Source: Streptomyces cyaneochromogenes (lineage in GTDB: Bacteria; Actinomycetota; Actinomycetes; Streptomycetales; Streptomycetaceae). From it: a stretch of 64,000 bases of DNA. The notes beneath the pieces are model-generated. The model worked only from the letters and a program-made list of their open reading frames with translations, searched no databases and was not told where the DNA came from. The translations under genes and the position numbers were made by a program. The stretch covers positions 9,424,001 to 9,488,000 of the forward strand of contig NZ_CP034539.1 of NCBI RefSeq assembly GCF_003963535.1, given 5' to 3'. Positions 17,698 through 27,163 of the stretch are shown here, in pieces. Each line of letters starts with the position of its first letter. The stretch's first letter is position 1.

Positions 17698-17721
17698 TGC
17701 CAGAGCCGGGTGGAGGCCGTC

Positions 17722-19485
17722 GTGGCGGACAACGCGCGCGTGGAGGAGTACTTGGCCGACGTACGGGCCCGCCGGCAGCGCGTGTGGCCGGCCTCGATGC
17801 CGAGGGAGGCGGTGTACCCGCTCGGGCAGCGGCCGCTCACCGACCACCTGCGGCACTGGGCCCGGCGCCATCCCGACCGCGTCGCGATCACCTTCTACGG
17901 CGAGCAGATCACGTACGCGGCGCTGGAGGACCTGACGGCGCGGCTGTGCGGCTGGCTGCAGCGCAGCGGCGTACGCCCCGGAGACCGTGTCGGGGTGTTC
18001 CTGCCCAACTGCCCGCAGTTCATCGTCGCCATGCTCGGCATCCTGCGCGCCGGAGCCGTGCACGTCCCGGTGAACCCGATGTTCCGGGAGCACGAGCTAC
18101 GGCACGAGCTGGCCGACGCCGGGGTGGAGCTCCTGATCACTCTCGACACCCTGCGGCCGCTGGTCGAGGCGGTGCGGTCCGACACAGCCGTACGGAGCGT
18201 GCTCGTCACGAGCCTCGCCGACATGCTCCCCTCCGACCCGGTGCTGCCGCTGCCGTCCGGCCTGGTGAGGGCCGGCCCGACCGGCACGGGGTGGGGCCAG
18301 GCCGTCGGCGGCGCCCGCGGGCAGGACGAGCCGGCCGACCTGGACGCGCTCGCCGCCCTCAACTACACCGGAGGCACCACCGGCCTGCCCAAGGGATGCG
18401 AACACACCCAGCGGCACATGCTCTACACCGCGGCGACGGCGGCGGCCGCCGGCGGCATGGACCTCACTGGCGACAACCCCGACGTGCTGCTGATCTACGT
18501 GCCCGTCTTCTGGATCGCGGGCGAGGACTTCGGCATCCTGCTGCCGCTGCTCACCGGCAGCGGCATCGTGCTGCTCACCCGGTGGGACCCGGAGGCCGTG
18601 CTGCAGGCGATCGAGCGGTACCACGTGACGCTGATGCTGGGCACGGTCGACAACTACGTCGAGCTGATGGAGCATCCCGGCCTGCCCGGCACCGACCTGT
18701 CCAGCCTGGCGCAGCCGCGGGCCATGTCGTTCGTACGCAAGCTGACGCCGGCGATCCGGGCCCGGTGGAGCTCCCTGGTCGGCGAGCACAGCGTGCTGCA
18801 GGAGGCGGCGTACGGCATGACCGAGACGCACACCGCGGACTCCTTCACCACCGGGTTCCAGGACGGGGACCACGACCTGCTGACCGAGCCGGTTTTCTGT
18901 GGACTGCCCGTGCCGGGAACCGAGTTCATGGTGGCCGACGGGCAGAGTGCCGAACCGCTGCCGCTGGGCGAGCATGGCGAGATCCTCGTACGCTCCCCCT
19001 CCCTGCTCACCGGATACTGGCGGCAGCCGGAGGCCACCGCCCGGGTCCTGCGCGACGGATGGCTGCACACCGGCGACATCGGAATGATCGACGACGACGG
19101 GTGCCTGCACTACCTCGGCCGCACCAAGGAGATGATCAAGGTCTCGGGTATGAGCGTCTTTCCATCCGAGCTGGAGGCGCTGCTGGCCCGGCACCCAGAT
19201 GTGCTCACCGCGGCGGTGGTACCGATGGACGATCCCCAACGGGGCCAGGTGCCGCTCGCGTTCGTCCAGGCCCGCCCCGGCGCCACGCTCGACGCCGAGG
19301 ACGTGCGCGCCTGGGCGCGGGCGAACATGGCTCCGTACAAGGTGCCCGTGGTGAGGTGCGTCGACGTCCTCCCCATGACCACCACCGGCAAGGTGAAGAA
19401 GGGCGAGCTGCTGGAGCGGGCCGCGCACATCGCCGTGTCTCCGGCATCCCCGGCCGCTGCCGATGCTGACGAAAAGGAACGGTGA
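17722..19485 (+). CDS. AMP-dependent acyl-CoA synthetase
   Basis: The protein is about 587 residues from GTG 17722, which follows GGAGG at 17712-17716. It has the adenylate-forming signatures: P-loop YTGGTTGLPKG, the motif EAAYGMTETH, GEILVRSPSLLTGYW, and the C-terminal hinge DGWLHTGDIG...YLGRTKEMIKVSG, ending with the catalytic Lys region TTTGKVKKGEL. It should activate a carboxylic acid to acyl-AMP and then acyl-CoA. Its stop overlaps the carboxylase start region (GTGACG), so the two enzymes are coupled: activation, then carboxylation. Medium- or long-chain or branched acids are likely substrates, by inference. A TetR-type operator lies just upstream. Confidence 0.9.
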   Translation: MADNARVEEYLADVRARRQRVWPASMPREAVYPLGQRPLTDHLRHWARRHPDRVAITFYGEQITYAALEDLTARLCGWLQRSGVRPGDRVGVFLPNCPQFIVAMLGILRAGAVHVPVNPMFREHELRHELADAGVELLITLDTLRPLVEAVRSDTAVRSVLVTSLADMLPSDPVLPLPSGLVRAGPTGTGWGQAVGGARGQDEPADLDALAALNYTGGTTGLPKGCEHTQRHMLYTAATAAAAGGMDLTGDNPDVLLIYVPVFWIAGEDFGILLPLLTGSGIVLLTRWDPEAVLQAIERYHVTLMLGTVDNYVELMEHPGLPGTDLSSLAQPRAMSFVRKLTPAIRARWSSLVGEHSVLQEAAYGMTETHTADSFTTGFQDGDHDLLTEPVFCGLPVPGTEFMVADGQSAEPLPLGEHGEILVRSPSLLTGYWRQPEATARVLRDGWLHTGDIGMIDDDGCLHYLGRTKEMIKVSGMSVFPSELEALLARHPDVLTAAVVPMDDPQRGQVPLAFVQARPGATLDAEDVRAWARANMAPYKVPVVRCVDVLPMTTTGKVKKGELLERAAHIAVSPASPAAADADEKER

Positions 19486-19487
19486 CG

Positions 19488-22400
19488 ATGGGTCTGGCCA
19501 AGCTGCTGGTCGCCAACCGCGGCGAGATCGCGGTACGGGTGATCCGCGCCGCCCGCGAACTGGACCTGCTGACGGTGGCGCTGCGCTCCCGCGACGAGGC
19601 GCACGCGCTGCACACCCGGATGGCGGACGAGGTCGTGGTGCTCGACGGCGAAGGCCCGGGGGCGTTCTTGGACGCGGCGGCCCTGGTCGGCGCGGCGGTG
19701 CGCACCGGCTGCGACGCGGTCCACCCCGGCTACGGGCTGCTGGCCGAGAACGCCGACTTCGCACAGCGGTGCACCGACGCCGGACTCACCTGGGTCGGGC
19801 CGCGCCCCGAGGTGCTGCGCACGCTCGGCGACAAGACCGCGGCCCGTGAACTCGCCGCCCGCCTCGGCGTGCCGGTGCTGCCGGCGACGTACGGCGACAC
19901 CGGCATCGAGGAGGCGCGTGCGTTCATGGCCGGCCTCGGCGCGGGGGCTGCGGTGATGGTCAAGGCGGTCGCCGGCGGCGGCGGGCGCGGCATGCGGGCG
20001 GTGTACGAGGCAGGGCAGTTGGAGGAGGCCGTCCGGCGCTGCCGTTCGGAGGCCTCGCACGCCTTCGGTGACGGCGCGGTCTACGTCGAGCGGTTGCTGC
20101 GGCGTGCCCGCCATGTCGAGGTGCAGGTGCTCGGCGACGGCACGGGCGCCGTCGTCGGCTACGGCGACCGCGACTGCAGCCTGCAGCGGCACCGGCAGAA
20201 GATCGTGGAGATCGCGCCGGCGCCCGGCCTCGACGAGGCGGTGCGGGCCGGGTTGCACGATGCGGCGCTGCGCATGGCCCGGGAGGTCGCCTATGCGGGT
20301 CTGGGCACCTTCGAGTTCCTCGTGGACACGGGCGACGGCTCCGTCTCCCCGGGTTTCTACTTCCTCGAGGCCAACCCGCGTATCCAGGTCGAACACACCG
20401 TCACCGAGGAGGTCACCGGCATCGATCTGGTCAAGGCCCAGCTGCGGGTGGCCTCCGGCGAGAGCCTCGACCGCGTCGGGGCGGGGCAGGCTCCCGTTCC
20501 CCGCGGCTGCGCGGTGCAGGTGCGGGTCAACGCCGAGACGGTCCGCCCCGACGGGACGGTGCTGCCCTCCGCCGGAACGCTGGACGTCTTCTGGCCGCCG
20601 GCCGGGCCGGGTGTGCGCGTCGACACCGCCGCGTTCCCCGGCGGCCGGGTCAGCCCGCGCTTCGACTCGCTGCTGGCCAAGCTCGTCGCCCACGACGGCT
20701 CCGGCAGCCTGCCCGACACACTCGCCCGCGCCCGCCGCGCCCTGGCGGAGCTGAGAGTCGAGGGAGTCGCCACCAACACCGGGGTGCTGCGGCGGCTGTT
20801 GGAGGCACCCGAGGTCGTCGCCGGGCGGCTGCACACGGCGCTCGTCGACGAACTCCTGCCCGCACTTGTCCCGCAGGAGACAGACCCGGAGAAGGGCGCG
20901 GAGGTCCCCGACGCCAGGGACGCGGAGGTCCCCGACGCTTTCGAGCCACAGGGCACGCTCACCGTCACCGCCCCCATGACGGCCACCGTCGTCGATGTCG
21001 CCGTCGCCGAAGGAGAGCGCGTTCGGGCCGGAAGCACCCTGGTGGTCCTGGAGTCCATGAAAATGGAACACCTGCTCCAGGCGCCGGGCGATGGCGTGGT
21101 CGTCGCCGTACGGGCGGAGCCGGGCGATCTTGCCGAGCACGGTCAGCCGCTGGTGGTGATGGAGGCCACCGGCGCGGCGGACGGTGAGCCGCACCCCGAG
21201 GAACGGCCGGATCCGGACGCCCCACGCGCCGATCTGGAGGAGGTGCGGGCACGCAAGCGGTTCGGCGACGACGCCGAGCGCCCCGAGATGGTCGCCCGGC
21301 GGCACGCCGAGGGTCGGCGCACCGCCCGCGAGAACATCGCCGACCTGTGCGACCCGGGCAGTTTCGTCGAGTACGGCGGCCTGGCCATCGCCGCCCAGCG
21401 CAGCCGCCGGTCCCTGGACGACCTCATCCGCCGCACGCCAGCCGACGGCCTGGTCGGCGGCGTGGGCACGGTGGGGGCCGACCGGTTCGGCCCCGGCTCC
21501 GCCCGCGTGGTGGCGATGTCGTACGACTACAGCGTGATGGCCGGCACCCAGGGCATGACGGGCCACCGCAAGAAGGACCGGCTCTTCGCGTTGGCCGAAC
21601 AGGCGCATCTGCCCGTCGTCCTGTTCGCCGAAGGGGGCGGCGGCCGGCCGGGAGATGTGGACGGCACGGTGGTCTCCGGCCTGGACTGCACGGCATTCGC
21701 GCTGTTCGCGTCCCTGAACGGGAAGGTGCCGCTGGTCGGCATCGGCTCGGGGCGCTGCTTCGCCGGCAACGCCGCGCTGCTCGGCTGCTGCGACGTCATC
21801 ATCGCCACGCCCGAGGCCACCATCGGCATGGGCGGCCCCGCGATGATCGAGGGCGGGGGCCTGGGCAGCTTCGCCCCGGAGGACATCGGGCCGGTCGAGG
21901 TCCAGCGGGCGAACGGCGTCATCGACATCGAGGCCGCGGACGACGCGGATGCCGTCCGACTGGCGCGCACGTATCTGTCGTACTTCCAGGGCCCGGTGAC
22001 GGAATGGGAGTGCCCCGACCAGCGCCGACTGCGCCATCTCATTCCCGAGAACCGGCGGCGGGCGTACGACGTGCGTGCGGTCGTCGCCACCCTCGCCGAC
22101 GCGGACTCCGTCCTGGAGCTGCGACAGCACTTCGGGCGCGGGGTCGTCACCGCGCTGGCCCGGGTGGAGGGCTGGCCGTGCGGCATCCTCGCCAACGACC
22201 CGCGGCATCTGGGCGGCGCCATCGACTCCGACGCGGCCGACAAGGCGAGCCGCTTCCTGCAGCTGTGCGACGCGTTCGGGCTGCCGGTGGTCTCCCTGTG
22301 CGACACACCCGGGTTCATGGTCGGCCCCGAAGCGGAGAAGACCGCGACCGTCCGGCATGTCAGCCGCATGTTCGTACACGCCTCGGCGCTCACGGTGCCC

Positions 22401-22775
22401 TTCGGGGTGATCGTGCTGCGCAAGGGCTACGGGCTGGGTGCCCAGGCCATGGCCGGCGGCGGCTTCCGGATCCCCCGGTTCACGGTGGCGTGGCCCACGG
22501 GCGAGTTCGGGCCGATGGGCATCGAGGGTGCGGTGCGGCTGGGCTACCGCCGGGAGCTGGCGGCCATCGAGGACGTGGACGAGCGCGAGCGGGAGTTCGC
22601 CCGCAGGGTCGCGGCCGCCTACGAGCACGGCAAGGCCCTCAACGTCGCATCGGTCTTCGAGATCGACGACGTCATCGACCCGGCCGAGTCCCGACGCTGG
22701 ATCAGCACACTGCTGCATGACCCTGCCCCTGAGCCCGGACAGCGCGGGTCGCGCCGCTTCGTCGACACCTGGTGA
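19488..22775 (+). CDS. Single-chain biotin-dependent acyl-CoA carboxylase
   Basis: One polypeptide of about 1095 residues carries all three functions. The biotin carboxylase is at about 1-450 (LLVANRGEIAVRVIRAA, GGGGRGMR, FLEANPRIQVEH). The biotin carrier is at about 490-560, with biotinyl-Lys525 in ESMKMEH. The carboxyltransferase is at about 585-1085 (RRHAEGRRTARENI, SYDYSVMAGTQG, GSGRCFAGNAAL, GFMVGPEAEK, GYGLGAQAM). Most actinobacterial carboxylases split these into two chains; fused forms are known as single-chain long-chain acyl-CoA carboxylases. ATG 19488 is favoured over GTG 19482 because AAGGA lies 9 bases before it. It probably makes a malonyl-CoA-type product from the thioester supplied by the upstream synthetase. 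Confidence 0.92.
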   Translation: MGLAKLLVANRGEIAVRVIRAARELDLLTVALRSRDEAHALHTRMADEVVVLDGEGPGAFLDAAALVGAAVRTGCDAVHPGYGLLAENADFAQRCTDAGLTWVGPRPEVLRTLGDKTAARELAARLGVPVLPATYGDTGIEEARAFMAGLGAGAAVMVKAVAGGGGRGMRAVYEAGQLEEAVRRCRSEASHAFGDGAVYVERLLRRARHVEVQVLGDGTGAVVGYGDRDCSLQRHRQKIVEIAPAPGLDEAVRAGLHDAALRMAREVAYAGLGTFEFLVDTGDGSVSPGFYFLEANPRIQVEHTVTEEVTGIDLVKAQLRVASGESLDRVGAGQAPVPRGCAVQVRVNAETVRPDGTVLPSAGTLDVFWPPAGPGVRVDTAAFPGGRVSPRFDSLLAKLVAHDGSGSLPDTLARARRALAELRVEGVATNTGVLRRLLEAPEVVAGRLHTALVDELLPALVPQETDPEKGAEVPDARDAEVPDAFEPQGTLTVTAPMTATVVDVAVAEGERVRAGSTLVVLESMKMEHLLQAPGDGVVVAVRAEPGDLAEHGQPLVVMEATGAADGEPHPEERPDPDAPRADLEEVRARKRFGDDAERPEMVARRHAEGRRTARENIADLCDPGSFVEYGGLAIAAQRSRRSLDDLIRRTPADGLVGGVGTVGADRFGPGSARVVAMSYDYSVMAGTQGMTGHRKKDRLFALAEQAHLPVVLFAEGGGGRPGDVDGTVVSGLDCTAFALFASLNGKVPLVGIGSGRCFAGNAALLGCCDVIIATPEATIGMGGPAMIEGGGLGSFAPEDIGPVEVQRANGVIDIEAADDADAVRLARTYLSYFQGPVTEWECPDQRRLRHLIPENRRRAYDVRAVVATLADADSVLELRQHFGRGVVTALARVEGWPCGILANDPRHLGGAIDSDAADKASRFLQLCDAFGLPVVSLCDTPGFMVGPEAEKTATVRHVSRMFVHASALTVPFGVIVLRKGYGLGAQAMAGGGFRIPRFTVAWPTGEFGPMGIEGAVRLGYRRELAAIEDVDEREREFARRVAAAYEHGKALNVASVFEIDDVIDPAESRRWISTLLHDPAPEPGQRGSRRFVDTW

Positions 22776-22834
22776 AGGCCCGCCGACGCCCGGGACACGG
22801 CGCGTGCTGCCATGGTCGCCTGTGAGTGAGGCTC

Positions 22835-22865
22835 TTGACCCTCACGTGGCGTCAGACTGCATAGT
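22835..22865 (+). promoter_or_regulatory. MerR-type promoter with 19-bp spacer
   Basis: TTGACC (22835-22840) and CATAGT (22860-22865) are separated by 19 bases, the stretched spacing typical of MerR-controlled promoters. The spacer contains CTCACG-TGG-CGTCAG, a dyad with five of six arm bases matching. The expected transcription start, about seven bases after CATAGT, coincides with the GTG start at 22873, so the transcript may be leaderless. Confidence 0.65.
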
Positions 22866-22872
22866 CGGTGCC

Positions 22873-23988
22873 GTGGAGGATCACTGGACCGTGGGACGCG
22901 TGGCCGAGCTGGCCGGCGTGAGCGTCCGCACGCTGCATCACTACGACGAGATCGGACTCGTTCGGCCGTCGGCGCGGACCGCGGCCGGGTACCGGGCCTA
23001 TTCGGCGGCCGACGTGGAGCGGCTGCGGGAGGTGCTGGCCTATCGGCGGTTGGGCTTCGGGCTGCGGGAGGTCGCGGAACTGGTCGACGACCCTGCCACG
23101 GACGCGGTCGCGCACCTGCGCCGACTGCGCGGCCTGCTGCTGGAACGGCGTGATCGCGCTGACGCCATGGTGACGGCGATCGAAAGGGAACTTGAGGCAC
23201 GGGCGAGGGGACAGCGGGTGACACCGGAGGAGCAACTGAAGATGCTCGGCACACGGTTGTACGACGCGATCGGCGGCGCTTACCCCGCGACACGGCGTAC
23301 CGAGCCGCGGATCGCCGCGCAGATCTGGGACGCGCTCGGGGACGCGCAGACGGTGCTGAACGTCGGGGCCGGAACTGGCTCCTACGAGCCCGCGGATCGC
23401 CACGTGACCGCAGTGGAGCCATCGGCGGTCATGCGGAGGCAGCGGCCGGCCGGCTCGGCGCCGTGCGTGGCCGCCGCCGCGGAGAGCCTGCCGTTCGAGG
23501 ACCGGTCCTTCGACGTCGCGATGGCCGTCTCCACCGTTCACCACTGGGGGGACCCGATAGCGGGGCTGCGTGAGATGCGGCGCGTGGCCCGCCGCGTGGT
23601 GGTGCTCACGTTCGATACCGACGAGCCCGGATGGCAGGACCGGTTCTGGCTTACCCGCGACTACCTGCCCGAGTTCGCCGCCGTCCTCGCGGAATTCCCC
23701 TCGCTCGCCGGGATGGCCGACGCGATCGGCGCCCGCGCTGAGCCGGTGCCCGTCCCGTGGGACTGCGCCGACGGCCTGTTCGAGGCGTACTGGCGCCGAC
23801 CCGGGGCCTATGTGGAGGATCACGTGCGCCGTGCGATGTCGGTGTGGACGAGAGTCGGGCCGAAGGCCGAGCAGCGGGCGGTGCGAAGCCTGAGCGAAGA
23901 CCTCGAGTCCGGCCGGTGGGCCGAGCGCAACAGCGATCTCGCCGGTCTCGACGCGGCAGATCTCGGCCTCCGCCTGCTCATAGCTTGA
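22873..23988 (+). CDS. MerR regulator fused to a SAM-dependent methyltransferase
   Basis: The 371-residue protein has an N-terminal MerR domain (about 4-72, with VGRVAELAGVSVRTLHHYDE and GLVRPS...GYRAYS), then the MerR dimerisation helix (about 78-120). A class I methyltransferase follows (about 140-260), with motif I VLNVGAGTGSYE, acidic motif II TAVEPS, motif III SLPFEDRSFDVAM and VHHW. The first half alone would be a normal MerR regulator and the second a normal type-11 methyltransferase. GTG 22873 is chosen because the MerR-type promoter ends just before it. It may be an effector-sensing regulator whose ligand is the methylation substrate or SAM, which is speculative. It is transcribed alone. 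Confidence 0.85.
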   Translation: MEDHWTVGRVAELAGVSVRTLHHYDEIGLVRPSARTAAGYRAYSAADVERLREVLAYRRLGFGLREVAELVDDPATDAVAHLRRLRGLLLERRDRADAMVTAIERELEARARGQRVTPEEQLKMLGTRLYDAIGGAYPATRRTEPRIAAQIWDALGDAQTVLNVGAGTGSYEPADRHVTAVEPSAVMRRQRPAGSAPCVAAAAESLPFEDRSFDVAMAVSTVHHWGDPIAGLREMRRVARRVVVLTFDTDEPGWQDRFWLTRDYLPEFAAVLAEFPSLAGMADAIGARAEPVPVPWDCADGLFEAYWRRPGAYVEDHVRRAMSVWTRVGPKAEQRAVRSLSEDLESGRWAERNSDLAGLDAADLGLRLLIA

Positions 23989-24100
23989 ACCGCCTAGCAG
24001 CGCCAGCTGGAGTTCGTGCGTGTTCGCCCTTAGGTCGACCGTTCGTGCTGGCGCGTGCCTGGGCCCCTGACCTCCATGGACCTCCGTGGTGCGGGCGGGA

Positions 24101-25036
24101 TCAGCGGGCCTTGGAACGCATCTCCCGGGGGCTCACCCCGAAGCGCCGACGGAAGGCCGTGCTCATCGCACTCGCCGAGGAGAAGCCCGAGGCGTACGTC
24201 AGGTCCGTGATCGTCATGTGCGCGCAGTCGGCCCGCAGGAGACGCTCGCGGACCAGACGCAGGCGCTCCTCGCGGATCAGGTCGCGAGGCGTGGTGCCCA
24301 CCTGTTGGAGCGCGAGCTGGATCTGGCGGAGGGACCAGCCGAGGGCACGGGCCATGGAGGCGCCGGACAGGCCGGGGTCGGCCGCGTGCTCGCGCGCATG
24401 GCGGCGGACCACCGCCTCCACCTCGGTCAGCTGCCCCGGGACGTCGGGACGGTCGTCCCCGCAGGCGAGCATGCACAGCAGCTCGACGACGCGGTCGCAG
24501 ACGGCGTCGAACTGCGGGGTGGTGAGATGGCCACGCTCGTCGTTCAGGCCGCGCACCATGGAGTGCACCACACGGCCCAGCCCCTTGGTCAGATCGAGCC
24601 CGGTGGCCAGCGGTGCCTTCCGGTTGAGAGGGCCGTCGACCTCCTGGGCCGGGATCGACATGATGACACCGCGCAGGGACGCGCCGTGCACGATCTCGAA
24701 GGGCGCACCGAGTGTGATCAGGCTGCCCGTGCCCGGCGTCAGCCGCACCTCCTGGTCGTCCTGTCGTAGCACCAGTTCGCCCGCGAGCGGGAAGAGGAGC
24801 CGGTAGTCGGGGTCGGGCATCTGACGGATCAGGCCCGGTGTGCGGGCGTACTCGATCTGGTCGCTGTACCAGGTGACGACCTGGTAGCTGTCGCTGCACT
24901 GCCGGATCATCTCGCCGCGGAAGCCCTCGGCGCGGGCGTACTTGTAGTCCATTCTGGTCTGGTACGCCGCGACGCGCTCACTCCACAGATCGGTCCGCTC
25001 GCGGGCTCCGACCTCGGCGGTCCTCGTCGTCTCCAC
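24101..25036 (-). CDS. AraC-family regulator
   Basis: The protein has about 311 residues from GTG 25036; TTG 25057 with AAAGGGGA before it is an alternative, adding seven residues. An N-terminal ligand-binding region of the AraC_binding_2 type (about 25-195, with LLFPLAGELVLRQDD and IPAQEVDGPL) is followed by a C-terminal AraC domain (about 205-311). The latter has ARALGWSLRQIQLALQQVG and YASGFSSASAMSTAFRRRFG. It probably activates a transport or oxidation gene in response to a small molecule. It is divergent from the conservon with a gap of about 330 bases. Confidence 0.88.
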   Translation of the reverse strand: METTRTAEVGARERTDLWSERVAAYQTRMDYKYARAEGFRGEMIRQCSDSYQVVTWYSDQIEYARTPGLIRQMPDPDYRLLFPLAGELVLRQDDQEVRLTPGTGSLITLGAPFEIVHGASLRGVIMSIPAQEVDGPLNRKAPLATGLDLTKGLGRVVHSMVRGLNDERGHLTTPQFDAVCDRVVELLCMLACGDDRPDVPGQLTEVEAVVRRHAREHAADPGLSGASMARALGWSLRQIQLALQQVGTTPRDLIREERLRLVRERLLRADCAHMTITDLTYASGFSSASAMSTAFRRRFGVSPREMRSKAR

Positions 25037-25367
25037 GACGTAGCTTCCCGTGGGCAACGCATCCCCTTTGCTGCGCCGTCTCCCGACAGCCTCGAGACCA
25101 GCCTCGAACGCTCCTGTGTTCGAGGACTGTTGTGCGGCGCAGCCTAGGGACCAGCAATCGGTTTCCGGAACACGTATAGGCCTCATCGGCCTGCGTCGGA
25201 GCCGAGCCGCTCGCGATCTGCCGGTCTCACGAACGGGCGTGCGTCCTGCGGCAAGTTCCTTGCGCGCACGGACAAGTCCGGATGCGGACGCGCCACTACC
25301 GTCGTGCGCTGCCCGTCGACCCGCCACCCGCTGTGAGGACTTGATGACGGAATAGATACCGGAGGCG

Positions 25368-26753
25368 GTGTTCTGGTGCCTGGCCGTGGGCCTGTTCGCC
25401 GTCACCGTGCTGCTGGTGCGCGAACGCGGCATCACCGCACGCCAGCGCAGACGGAACGCCGAACTGGGGGACGGACTTCGGGCCCGGGACGAGGAACTGC
25501 GGCACCTCGTCTCGGCCCGGCTGCCCGCCCTGGAGGACGCGCCCCACCAGCAGGTCCCGGCCGTCGGCCTGCTCGACACCCGGCTCGCCGACACGGACTT
25601 CGCGAAGTGTCTCGACGGTGTCGTGGAGCGATTCGCGGGTGCGGTCGAGCACGCCCGGTCGAGCGCCGACCAGTCGGCGAAGGCCGCCCTGAAGGCGTCG
25701 ATGCGCTCCCTCCAGGCCTTGGCCAACGAACAGCAGGTGTCCATCTCCGAGATGCAGGACCGGCACGACAATCCCGGCGTACTGAGCGACCTGCTCGAAA
25801 TCGACCACGCCAACGCCCAGTTCGGCCGCCGTGCCCAGGTCATCGCCGTGCTGTGCGGCTCGTGGCCGGGCCGCCAGCGTGCCACCTCCGCGCTCGTGGA
25901 GGTCGTACGCGGCGCCACCTCCCGCATCCGCGACTACCGGCGCATCCGCATCAACGGCGAGGTCGACATCGCCGTGCGGAGCCGGGCCGTCGAACCGGTG
26001 GTCCTGGCGGTCGCCGAACTGCTCGACAACGCGGCGCGCCACTCGCAACCGGGCACGACCGTCGAGGTCACCGTCCAGACGGTGCACAACGGCGCCTGCG
26101 TGGTGATCGACGACGCCGGGGTCGGCATGGACGGCCAGGCGGCCGAGCACGCCGCCGAACTGCTCGCCCGCACACACGACGTGGACATCGTCCGACTCGG
26201 TGACCCGCCCCGCTTCGGCTTCGCCGTCATCGGGGCGCTCACCGAGCGCTACGGGTTCAACGTCTCCGTGGACACGCTCTCCCCGTACGGCGGTGTACGC
26301 GCGGTGGTGTTCCTGCCGGCCGCCCTGCTCACCCACCTGGACCCCGCCGACCAGGCGCCCGTTCCGCCCGCCGAACCACCCGCGCCCGCGCATGTCCCTG
26401 CCCCTGCCCCTGCGCATACGCACTCGACCGACACGGCGCCCACCGCCGATCCGGCCGCACCCGTCCCCGATCCCCATGCCGCCTCAGCTCCCGCCTCCGC
26501 CCCCGATCCCCACGCCGCCTCAGCTCCCGCCTCCGCACCCGAACCCACGGAGGCGACGACGCCGGGCGGCCTGCCCAAGCGACGTCGCCGCACCCCACGG
26601 CAACCGGCCCCGCAGCCCGTAGCGGCCGAGGAGGTCGGCGGCCGCTCGGCCGAGGAGAACGCCCGGCGCATGGGCGCCTTCGCACGCGGCACCCGCTCCG
26701 GCCGGGACGCCCGGCACACACTCCACGACGACGAAGGGAACAGCCACGAATGA
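25368..26753 (+). CDS. cvnA: Conservon sensor-like ATPase CvnA
   Basis: The 461-residue protein has a short N-terminal membrane segment (about 2-20), a coiled region, and a histidine-kinase-type ATPase (about 205-330, with LAVAELLDNAARHS, VVIDDAGVGM and RFGFAVIG). It lacks a clear phosphorylatable H-box. A Pro/Ala-rich tail (about 335-400) with near-repeats of PDPHAASAPASAP follows. It matches CvnA of Streptomyces conservons, which is thought to start a eukaryote-like GTPase signalling path at the membrane. GTG 25368 is taken as start because an in-frame TAG lies just upstream, though GGAGG is only two bases away. It overlaps cvnB by 4 bases. Confidence 0.93.
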   Translation: MFWCLAVGLFAVTVLLVRERGITARQRRRNAELGDGLRARDEELRHLVSARLPALEDAPHQQVPAVGLLDTRLADTDFAKCLDGVVERFAGAVEHARSSADQSAKAALKASMRSLQALANEQQVSISEMQDRHDNPGVLSDLLEIDHANAQFGRRAQVIAVLCGSWPGRQRATSALVEVVRGATSRIRDYRRIRINGEVDIAVRSRAVEPVVLAVAELLDNAARHSQPGTTVEVTVQTVHNGACVVIDDAGVGMDGQAAEHAAELLARTHDVDIVRLGDPPRFGFAVIGALTERYGFNVSVDTLSPYGGVRAVVFLPAALLTHLDPADQAPVPPAEPPAPAHVPAPAPAHTHSTDTAPTADPAAPVPDPHAASAPASAPDPHAASAPASAPEPTEATTPGGLPKRRRRTPRQPAPQPVAAEEVGGRSAEENARRMGAFARGTRSGRDARHTLHDDEGNSHE

Positions 26754-27163
26754 CCGGGCCCACCAACAACACGTTGGGCTGGATGCTGGACGAGGTGCTG
26801 AAGGTGCCGCACGCGCGTCACGCGATCCTGCTCTCCGCCGAAGGCATGCTCCGCGCCTTCTCCAAGGACATCGACCGCGACGACGCCGAACGGCTGGCCG
26901 CGGGACTGTCCGGCGTCCAGTCGATCAGCCGCGGCACGGCCGAGTTCTGCGGCTCCGCGCACACCCCGTGGCGGCAGACCATGATCGAGTTCGCACACGG
27001 CTACGTCTTCCTGGTCGCGGCCGGAGAGGGCGCCTACCTCGCGGTCTCCACCAGCGAGGACGTCGACATGGAGGCGGTCACCTACCGCATGCACAAACTC
27101 GTCGACCGGCTCGGCAAGGAGCTGACCAGCCCCGCCCGGCAGGACACCGGCAGCCCGGCATGA
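26750..27163 (+). CDS. cvnB: Conservon roadblock/LC7 protein CvnB
   Basis: The 137-residue roadblock/LC7-type protein fills its domain from about 8 to 120 (LDEVLKVPHARHAILLSAEG, GYVFLVAAGEGAYLAV). These proteins act as regulators, often GTPase-activating partners, of small Ras-like GTPases; here that would be CvnD. ATGA overlaps join it to cvnA before and cvnC after, so the genes are translationally coupled. Confidence 0.94.
   Translation: MTGPTNNTLGWMLDEVLKVPHARHAILLSAEGMLRAFSKDIDRDDAERLAAGLSGVQSISRGTAEFCGSAHTPWRQTMIEFAHGYVFLVAAGEGAYLAVSTSEDVDMEAVTYRMHKLVDRLGKELTSPARQDTGSPA

Noticed and set aside
19110..22718. A 1202-residue minus-strand frame opposite the carboxylase
   Set aside because: It is a mirror of a high-GC coding strand; the plus strand has clear catalytic motifs.
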